NCBI GenBank assembly: GCA_938008005.1
Contig: CALLLZ010000372.1
Span: 1 to 13,572 of the forward strand
Source of the DNA: an uncultured Marinicella sp.
Lineage (GTDB): Bacteria > Pseudomonadota > Gammaproteobacteria > Xanthomonadales > Marinicellaceae
DNA length: 13,572 nt
Direction of reading: 5' to 3'
The translations under genes and the position numbers were made by a program. The notes under the pieces are model-generated. The model saw only the letters and a list, made by a program, of their open reading frames with translations, searched no databases and was not told the origin of the DNA. Positions 8,074 through 13,572 of this stretch are shown in pieces. Position 1 is the first letter of the stretch, and each line of letters starts with the position of its first letter.

Positions 8074-8114
8074 GGTAATACTGGTCTAAAAAATTTTATT
8101 GACCAGTTTTTACC
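8074..8114. promoter_or_regulatory. Inverted repeat / possible operator, copy 2
   Basis: GGTAA (8074-8078) and ACTGGT (8080-8085) pair with ACCAGT (8102-8107) and TTACC (8110-8114). Compared with copy 1, both arms of the outer stem changed together (GGCAA/TTGCC to GGTAA/TTACC). It is centred about 66 bp upstream of the predicted minus-strand start and about 88 bp upstream of the plus-strand start codon at 8182. Confidence 0.5.
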
Positions 8115-8181
8115 AGAGTATTAACTGTTTATAAACTGTGATTAAGCTACTATTTAATAACTTCGAACGATAAGAAAAATA

Positions 8182-8763
8182 ATGAAAAAAATAAAATCTT
8201 CACTAATTTTGATGGCAATTAGTAGTGCGGCTAGTTCACACGATTTACCTGTAAACACATTGATTCATGAACCACTGGTAATTTATGCCAATCCAATTAT
8301 TGAGACAGACAACAGAAGTTATCGGCTAGGTGTCAATACCACACAAGTATTTAATCAAACCACATTAAACTCGGAAGAAATAATGCATGCTATCCGCAAT
8401 GAATTACATAGCGACAAAATAAAACGTAACATAATGGGGGAAGGTAGAGTTTATTCACCGCCTACGCATGACATAATAGACCTTGATGCAAGCAGCATGG
8501 CCATATTAGCAGCAATGGCTCACTGCGACAGCACCGCTCTTTCCAACCCGATAGATTATGCACATGGCGCTGTACCTGTTTTCACTGGCCCTGTATCTTT
8601 TATTGAAGATGTCATAAGAGAAAATGATGCCAAAGCTGCCGCCATTGAACTGGCCGCAGAAACCGGAGATGATATTCTTGAAGTAGAAACCATCCATAAT
8701 TATGACATCAATGAGGGGATCAGCTTTTATTGTATGGCATTAGAAGTAGAATATACTTACTGA
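8182..8763 (+). CDS. Secreted protein of unknown function (193 aa)
   Basis: I do not recognise this family. The protein starts MKKIKSSLILMAISSAASS, a signal peptide probably cut near residue 19. The mature part is acidic, with two cysteines (C115 and C184) that may pair. It has a small helical, Ala-rich stretch around 103-114 (S-S-M-A-I-L-A-A-M-A) and a second at 150-160, and the C-terminus alternates like a beta strand (L-E-V-E-Y-T-Y). No enzyme motif is evident. The ATG at 8182 has only a weak purine stretch (AAGAAA) upstream, so translation may be modest; the signal peptide supports this start. It is divergent from the 94-residue gene with conserved block copy 2 between them. Its stop lies five bases from the stop of the convergent TPR gene, with no terminator visible between. 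Confidence 0.7.
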   Translation: MKKIKSSLILMAISSAASSHDLPVNTLIHEPLVIYANPIIETDNRSYRLGVNTTQVFNQTTLNSEEIMHAIRNELHSDKIKRNIMGEGRVYSPPTHDIIDLDASSMAILAAMAHCDSTALSNPIDYAHGAVPVFTGPVSFIEDVIRENDAKAAAIELAAETGDDILEVETIHNYDINEGISFYCMALEVEYTY

Positions 8764-8768
8764 TTATT

Positions 8769-10541
8769 TTATTCTAGTGACTTTTTCTTTATCAACTGCA
8801 TGACATTATCTAACTTTTCATTAACCAAACTTCTGTCATCAGTTGATAAAGCTTCATCGGACAGGACAAAGTGACAAGTCTTGATGACATTTTTCCAACG
8901 AGGGAATTTGGGAATCGTTCTTATGCTCATGTATTTATCTAGGGATCTGGTCCTTAAAGTTCCGTTATCTACCGAAATGGTCCAAGCCTCTGATTTTTCG
9001 GCCAAATCCACTCGATTGGTACCTGTGTGTTTTTCCCAAATTTCCACCAATAAAACCATAGTTTCTACCAACAGTTTTTTAAATACCTGACTGTGATCAG
9101 CATCTCTGCTTGACTGTTTATCATTCAATAACAACACTTGTTGCTGGTGAGATTTAATACTGTCAAGTAACTGTTGACGTTCTTTTTTTCTTTTGAATAA
9201 AAGAAAAAACACCACTCCAATCGCACCTAATAATAACAAAGTAAATACCACCACACTTTGCTGCAGATTCTTTATCTCTGAACTTTTTAACAGATTATTG
9301 TACTTTTCATCAATTATATATTTTTCCTTCAGCATCATTTCGATTTTGTGTTGCTTGGTTTTAACCGATTCATCGAATTTATTATGTAAAAATTGTTCTC
9401 TGTCAGCCTGATAAACCAACATATGCTCAATAGCCAAATCTTTGTTAAGAGGTAAGTACAATTGTGATAAAGTGTAATGAAGATTCATCTTAACCTCATC
9501 ATTTTTTAATTTAGCAATCATGGCCAAGCCTTGTTCAGCTGTCTCAATTGCCAAGTTTGCTTGATCGTTTTTTTGATAAGCCAAAGCCAAATTAAAATAC
9601 ATTTCAGAGGAATGCTCATAAATACTTTCTGCAGACATTTCAATCGCTTGGTTCAACCTGGTTATAGCAGCAATATAAAGCCCTTCAGACATATCCAGAA
9701 TAGCAACATTCATTAAGGCCAAAGTTTGATCTCTATCTGTAACAATCTCTTTAAAATGATTTAATATCAGCTGTTTATATTTTCTGGCTTTGACTATATC
9801 ATCCACCCTCAAGTAAGCCAACCCTATATCTTGATACATATGAGTAATCATTTTTTTAACTTTAGGGTTATCTTCAATCTGACTGTACTTGATCAAATTA
9901 TCTAAAGCTAACTGGTAAAAATTGACTGCCCTTTTATGTTCTTCCAAGTGGGTATATACAACTCCAATATTACTTTGGGTGGTGGCAATTAGGTACAAAT
10001 CTCCCAGTTTATTCTTCAATTCCAAGCTTTTTTGGTAATAAGTAAGGGCTTGTTGATACTTATTTGAAAGCCTATATGCTGCGCCAACATTATTGTAACT
10101 TTTGCTCATCCAAACCAAATTCCCTTGATCTATTGCAAGTGACAAAGCTAAATTGAAGTATTCAACCGAAGAATCATAGTCGCCTTGTCGTAGGATTTGC
10201 CTGCCTTTTGTTCGGTAGAATTCGTATTTAACAACCATATCAGAGTTAAAAGATGGATGTGAAGCTATTTTATTTAAATAATCAGCTTCCTCTTCTTGTT
10301 TACCTAAATGATAGTACAAATCAATCATGGAAAAGTAATAGTCAACCACAATTTTTTGATTCTTCTTCTCAACAATCATAGGCCATTGAAGTGTGCAAGC
10401 ACTCAAAGCAGCTTGATAGTCTCCAGTGTTAACCGCAGCCCTGCATACACCGTCTGATGAATTCTCTGACTCTGCTCCACAACAACAAATGACAAACAAA
10501 CACAGCAAAATGGTTAAAACTCTACTTGATACAGATCTCAT
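8769..10541 (-). CDS. TPR sensor-like membrane protein with unassigned cytoplasmic output domain
   Basis: Predicted inner-membrane signalling protein of 590 residues. Residues 1-22 are an export signal rich in cysteine (V-I-C-C-C-G-A); this is not a canonical lipobox, so signal peptidase I or retention as an anchor are both possible. Residues 30-380 are tetratricopeptide repeats, clearest at about 110-215 (for example NNVGAAYRLSNKYQQALTYY and NIGVVYTHLEEHKRAVNFYQ). A charged helix at 380-425, likely a coiled coil, leads to a membrane span at about 429-449 followed by R/K residues. The TPRs should therefore be periplasmic and the C-terminus cytoplasmic. Residues 481-590 form a compact domain with W502, a DNGTLRTRSLDKY motif at 525-537 and PRWKNVIKT at 547-555. 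It has no HisKA, GGDEF, EAL or classical helix-turn-helix signature that I can see. No strong Shine-Dalgarno precedes the ATG at 10541. It could be a one-component regulator or scaffold. Confidence 0.8.
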   Translation of the reverse strand: MRSVSSRVLTILLCLFVICCCGAESENSSDGVCRAAVNTGDYQAALSACTLQWPMIVEKKNQKIVVDYYFSMIDLYYHLGKQEEEADYLNKIASHPSFNSDMVVKYEFYRTKGRQILRQGDYDSSVEYFNLALSLAIDQGNLVWMSKSYNNVGAAYRLSNKYQQALTYYQKSLELKNKLGDLYLIATTQSNIGVVYTHLEEHKRAVNFYQLALDNLIKYSQIEDNPKVKKMITHMYQDIGLAYLRVDDIVKARKYKQLILNHFKEIVTDRDQTLALMNVAILDMSEGLYIAAITRLNQAIEMSAESIYEHSSEMYFNLALAYQKNDQANLAIETAEQGLAMIAKLKNDEVKMNLHYTLSQLYLPLNKDLAIEHMLVYQADREQFLHNKFDESVKTKQHKIEMMLKEKYIIDEKYNNLLKSSEIKNLQQSVVVFTLLLLGAIGVVFFLLFKRKKERQQLLDSIKSHQQQVLLLNDKQSSRDADHSQVFKKLLVETMVLLVEIWEKHTGTNRVDLAEKSEAWTISVDNGTLRTRSLDKYMSIRTIPKFPRWKNVIKTCHFVLSDEALSTDDRSLVNEKLDNVMQLIKKKSLE

Positions 10542-10581
10542 TTAATTGAACACCAACCCCATGGAACTGATTTCAGTATGA

Positions 10582-10611
10582 TTCATAAATTACACTCTTT
10601 TGACGTTTCAA
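10582..10611 (-). promoter_or_regulatory. Candidate promoter of the TPR sensor gene
   Basis: On the minus strand, TTGAAA (10606-10611) is followed after 18 bases by TATGAA (10582-10587). The predicted start near 10575 gives a leader of about 35 bases. The boxes are partial matches. Confidence 0.35.
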
Positions 10612-10759
10612 ATGAAGGTTTCTTATGGTATCAAAGAAATCAATACATCTCATGTGCTATAAGATACTGTCCATAAATTTAAACGCAAATTGAGACTTTC
10701 GTTCAGACTTTATGGAAAAACCTGCCTTTTGAATTAAACATCAACACAAAACTGTTCTA

Positions 10760-10787
10760 TTGCTGTTACAAAACTTATAATTAATAT
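10760..10787 (+). promoter_or_regulatory. Candidate promoter of the LCAT-like lipase gene
   Basis: TTGCTG at 10760-10765 and TAATAT at 10782-10787 are 16 bases apart in a very AT-rich stretch. A better -10 hexamer, TATAAT at 10776-10781, has no -35 at a usual distance. The assignment is tentative. Confidence 0.3.
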
Positions 10788-10810
10788 TTTAGTATCAGGC
10801 TTTATAATCA

Positions 10811-12184
10811 ATGATTTCTCACTTTAAGCGCATCATTTTGATTCACTTGCTAATTGGCCTTTTTTTAACCAGTTGTCAATCGTCAAAGCCTGACTTAGCC
10901 CGTTTATATCGATCTAACAATCATTCTAATATAGAACAACCACCCGTTATCCTAATACATGGCATCATGGGCAGTAAACTCAGGGACATCAACAGTTTAG
11001 AGGAGATTTGGTTCGGCAATCTTGCCAAATTGTTATTCTCTAACTTCGCTTCGGTTAAATTAGACATCAATGCAGAAACGCTGTTACCAATACAAGATCG
11101 TTTAGAAGCCTTTGAAATTGCGGATCAAGCCGCTGGTACTAATTTCTACCGCGCCATCATAAAAACTTTACAGCAATATGCGGGTTACAAAATAAGTAAA
11201 CCAGGCACCTTCGACCCCAATGTCAAAAGAAAACTGTACTTATTTAACTATGATTGGCGTCAAGACAATCAACTCAGTGCAAAAAAGCTTTCTCAGTTTA
11301 TTAAACAAATTAAGAAAGACCACCAAAACCCTGATTTGAAATTTGATGTCATTGCTCATTCCATGGGTGGATTAGTCACCCGTTATTATTTACGTTATGG
11401 TGAAAATGATGTACTCAATAACAATGATTTTCCTTTGAACCTGAGTGGTGCCAAAAATATTCGCAAGGTGGTTTTATTGGGGACACCTAACTTAGGTTCA
11501 GTGGGGGCAGTCAAATCATTCATCAAAGGACTCAAAGTTGGATTAAGAAATGTACCCACTGAAGTATTGGCCACCATGCCCAGCGTATATCAGTTATTTC
11601 CACACAGTATCAACAACTGGATCATTGACGCTGAAGGTAAACCCATAGATATGGATGTGTTTGATATCGAAACCTGGCGAAAGTTTAAGTGGTCAATTTT
11701 TGACCTCAAAGTAAGAAAACGAATCATCAAAGATCACCCAGATGGTGAGCAGTATTTAGCATTACTAGAAAACTATTTTGAAAAACACATTGAACGAGCC
11801 AGACGCTTTGTGTGGTCTTTAACCATACCAGTTGAAAACCCAGGCTATAGACTTGTGGTTATGGGAGGAGATTGTGAATTAACACCAGCACGTGTGTTGT
11901 TAGAAACCGATGATGATGGTGAGCCTATCTTACGTCTCAAACCTAACTATATTAAAAACCCGCTCCCAGATGTAGACTATGATGCATTGATGTTAGAACC
12001 TGGTGACGGTACTGTCACCAAAGCCTCCTTATTAGCCAGAGATGCATTAGACCCAACTATACCGAGACATAAGTACAGTTATTTTCCCATAGACTATCCA
12101 TATTTTCTATGTGAACCTCACTCCACACTCACTTCGAACATCAATTTTCAAGACAACTTGTTAAATATTTTATTGAGTCGTTGA
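10811..12184 (+). CDS. LCAT/PDAT-family alpha/beta-hydrolase lipoprotein (putative lipase or acyltransferase)
   Basis: Predicted lipid-hydrolysing or acyl-transferring enzyme of the lecithin:cholesterol acyltransferase-like family. Residues 1-22 are a lipoprotein signal with lipobox L-T-S-C, so C22 should be lipidated and the enzyme anchored in the outer membrane or periplasmic face. The HGIMGS motif at 50-55 is the oxyanion region typical of LCAT. YDWR lies at 147-150. The nucleophile elbow AHSMGG at 182-187 gives S184. The probable triad partners are D399 in PGDGTV and H437 in CEPHS, both placed as in the family. Length (457) is ordinary and all three triad residues are present, so it should be active. 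Substrate cannot be read; phospholipid or acylglycerol is plausible. The Shine-Dalgarno is poor (AGG 11 bases upstream), but the lipoprotein signal supports this ATG. It is divergent from the TPR sensor and convergent with the acyl-CoA dehydrogenase 29 bp away. Confidence 0.88.
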   Translation: MISHFKRIILIHLLIGLFLTSCQSSKPDLARLYRSNNHSNIEQPPVILIHGIMGSKLRDINSLEEIWFGNLAKLLFSNFASVKLDINAETLLPIQDRLEAFEIADQAAGTNFYRAIIKTLQQYAGYKISKPGTFDPNVKRKLYLFNYDWRQDNQLSAKKLSQFIKQIKKDHQNPDLKFDVIAHSMGGLVTRYYLRYGENDVLNNNDFPLNLSGAKNIRKVVLLGTPNLGSVGAVKSFIKGLKVGLRNVPTEVLATMPSVYQLFPHSINNWIIDAEGKPIDMDVFDIETWRKFKWSIFDLKVRKRIIKDHPDGEQYLALLENYFEKHIERARRFVWSLTIPVENPGYRLVVMGGDCELTPARVLLETDDDGEPILRLKPNYIKNPLPDVDYDALMLEPGDGTVTKASLLARDALDPTIPRHKYSYFPIDYPYFLCEPHSTLTSNINFQDNLLNILLSR

Positions 12185-12213
12185 TTGATATTTTACTGAT
12201 TATCGTAAGCTTT

Positions 12214-13572
12214 CTAAAAACTTGCCACATCAAAATCCATACATAAGGTATTGGTTTCGCTCAATAGTTTTAAAACCGGTCTAATGTTTGGTAATTCATA
12301 TCTCATAAAATAAGCACAAGTCTTAATTTTACCTGCATAAAAAGCATCATCTGATTCATTGACATCAGAAGCCAGTCTATTCTCAGCTTTAATTGCTTGG
12401 TTCAACCACATCCATCCAACCACTACATGACCAAAAGCATCCAGATAAAGCGTGGCATTGGCCAAATAGGCATCCAACCCTTTGTTGGGAATTTGTTGTT
12501 GCATGGTTTGTGTGATTTTTAACAACAAGTTTAAATACTTTTCTAAAGTATCGGCATACTCACTCACCGAATCTAATTCATGAGCTGTCGCAATACTGCG
12601 CATGATTTCAGCGAAAAGAAGTTTTGCCGAAGCACCATCACGTTGGGTTACTTTCCTTCCAAGTAAGTCCAAACCTTGAATGCCTTTGGTACCCTCATGA
12701 ATATGATTCAAGCGATTGTCCCGATACAAACGTTCAACTGGATAATCTCGGGTGTAACCATAGCCGCCATGAACCTGTATAGCCTGTTCATTGGCTCGCA
12801 AGCCATATTCAGAAGGCCATGACTTGGCTATTGGCGTCAAAATGTCCAACAAAAGTGTATACTGCTGTAAGGCAGTTAAATCATCAGATTGTTTCGCAAT
12901 GCGTTGTAAGTCGATTAACTGTGCACAATAAAGTCCCAATGCTAAACCACCTTCGGCATAACTTTTTTGCTGTAGTAGCATCCGTTTCACATCGCTGTGT
13001 TCTATGATGGCCACCATTGAACTATTCGGATTCTTTTGATCCAGCTTGCGCCCTTGTTTACGCTCCTTCGCGTAGGCTAATGCATGTAAGTAACCTGTAT
13101 AGGCTAAGGAAGTGGCGCTTAAACCCACCCCTATTCTCGCCTCATTCATCATATGAAACATGTAACTAAGCCCTTTACCTGCCTCACCAATTAAATACCC
13201 TTGGGCACCACCATTTTCACCAAAATGAAGGACTGTATTTACGGTTCCTCGATTACCCATCTTATGATTAATACCTGCAAGAATCACATCATTGCGTTGA
13301 CCTATCTCACCTTCCAGATTGACCATAAATTTAGGCACAATAAATAATGAAATGCCTTTGATACCAGCATCACCACCAGGTATCTTAGCCAATACCAAAT
13401 GAACTATGTTCTCACTCATATCGTGCTCCCCACCAGATATCCACATTTTATTGCCTGATAACAAATAAGTACCATCAGCTTGGGGTTGGGCCTGGGTATT
13501 GATGTCAGCTAAAGATGAACCAGCTTGGGTTTCTGACAAACACATGGTACCGAAATATCGCCCCTCAATCAG
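12214..13572 (-). CDS. Acyl-CoA dehydrogenase, DmdC/FadE-like (5' end outside window)
   Basis: C-terminal 452 codons of a flavin-dependent acyl-CoA dehydrogenase that introduces the alpha-beta double bond in acyl-CoA. The frame is open past the ATG at 13545 to the window end (L-I-E-G-R-Y-F-G-T), and the first visible motif, CLSETQAGSSLADI, belongs to the middle FAD-binding domain. The true start therefore lies well upstream, about 140-150 residues away in this family. From the Met at 13545: GNKMWISGGEHD at 31-42 is the beta-domain, residues 120-295 are the helical C-domain, and VHGGYGYTRDYPVERLYRD at 258-276 is a typical signature. HEGT at 283-286 supplies the catalytic glutamate (E284). A further helical tail of about 150 residues is the extra C-terminal domain seen in DmdC (3-methylmercaptopropionyl-CoA dehydrogenase)-like enzymes. 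That subfamily includes ordinary fatty-acid enzymes, so the substrate is not settled. No terminator is visible in the 29-bp gap to the lipase gene. Confidence 0.93.
   Translation of the reverse strand: MIEGRYFGTMCLSETQAGSSLADINTQAQPQADGTYLLSGNKMWISGGEHDMSENIVHLVLAKIPGGDAGIKGISLFIVPKFMVNLEGEIGQRNDVILAGINHKMGNRGTVNTVLHFGENGGAQGYLIGEAGKGLSYMFHMMNEARIGVGLSATSLAYTGYLHALAYAKERKQGRKLDQKNPNSSMVAIIEHSDVKRMLLQQKSYAEGGLALGLYCAQLIDLQRIAKQSDDLTALQQYTLLLDILTPIAKSWPSEYGLRANEQAIQVHGGYGYTRDYPVERLYRDNRLNHIHEGTKGIQGLDLLGRKVTQRDGASAKLLFAEIMRSIATAHELDSVSEYADTLEKYLNLLLKITQTMQQQIPNKGLDAYLANATLYLDAFGHVVVGWMWLNQAIKAENRLASDVNESDDAFYAGKIKTCAYFMRYELPNIRPVLKLLSETNTLCMDFDVASF

Larger units (their letters stand above)
8031..8123. 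repeat. Conserved upstream block, copy 2
   Basis: Direct repeat of 7119-7212, displaced by 912 bp and in the same orientation. It begins 143 bp upstream of the start at 7887 and ends about 58 bp upstream of the divergent gene at 8182, so it could act on both. It contains the second inverted repeat (8074-8114) and the matching promoter candidate. Confidence 0.8.

Noticed and set aside
7119..8123. Pair of MITEs or insertion-sequence ends
   Set aside because: The copies are direct, fade gradually, show no terminal inverted repeats or target duplications, and keep a fixed distance to start codons.
8769..10541. Calling the TPR sensor a lipoprotein because of the Cys-rich signal
   Set aside because: The residues before the cysteines (V-I-C-C-C) do not fit a lipobox, which needs G/A/S just before Cys.
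10811..13572. Lipase and acyl-CoA dehydrogenase as a lipid-degradation operon
   Set aside because: They are convergent on opposite strands; only a loose metabolic link can be argued.

Overview
The window is AT-rich Gram-negative chromosomal DNA. Most of its proteins carry bacterial signal peptides, one is a clear lipoprotein, and two are TPR proteins with a single membrane span. The mix of a Ser/Thr kinase with a TPR tail, a large Asp-box propeller protein and a DmdC/FadE-type acyl-CoA dehydrogenase suggests a marine gammaproteobacterium. It is reminiscent of Marinicella-like or xanthomonad-related lineages, but that placement rests on gene content and base composition only.

Layout. (1) 13-2565 (+): a transmembrane Ser/Thr kinase with an extracytoplasmic TPR region; its 5' end sits at the window edge. 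(2) 2741-6022 (+): a 1093-residue secreted VPS10/BNR protein with its own good promoter and Shine-Dalgarno, followed by a strong hairpin at 6053-6086. (3) 6122-6976 (-): a secreted protein with an FN3-like domain followed by a ricin-B-like domain. (4) 6977-7602: a 626-bp non-coding stretch. (5) 7603-7887 (-): a 94-residue secreted orphan. (6) 8182-8763 (+): a 193-residue secreted orphan, divergent from the previous gene. (7) 8769-10541 (-): a TPR membrane protein with a cytoplasmic C-terminal domain I cannot assign. (8) 10811-12184 (+): an LCAT-like lipase lipoprotein. (9) 12214-13572 (-): an acyl-CoA dehydrogenase running off the right edge.

The genes do not form one operon; most are single units in convergent or divergent pairs. 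The common theme is the cell surface: two TPR receptors, four secreted proteins and a lipid hydrolase. The acyl-CoA dehydrogenase could use fatty acids released by the lipase, but nothing in the sequence links them.

The most interesting signal is non-coding. The two minus-strand secreted genes at 6976 and 7887 have unrelated products but share an upstream block (7119-7212 and 8031-8123, about 85% identical by eye). It lies the same distance (about 142 bp) from each start codon. It contains an inverted repeat whose stem shows a compensatory base change between copies, placed at the same distance from a matching candidate promoter. I read it as a shared control element, possibly a regulon signature. 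I see no CRISPR array, defence system, insertion sequence, tRNA or rRNA.
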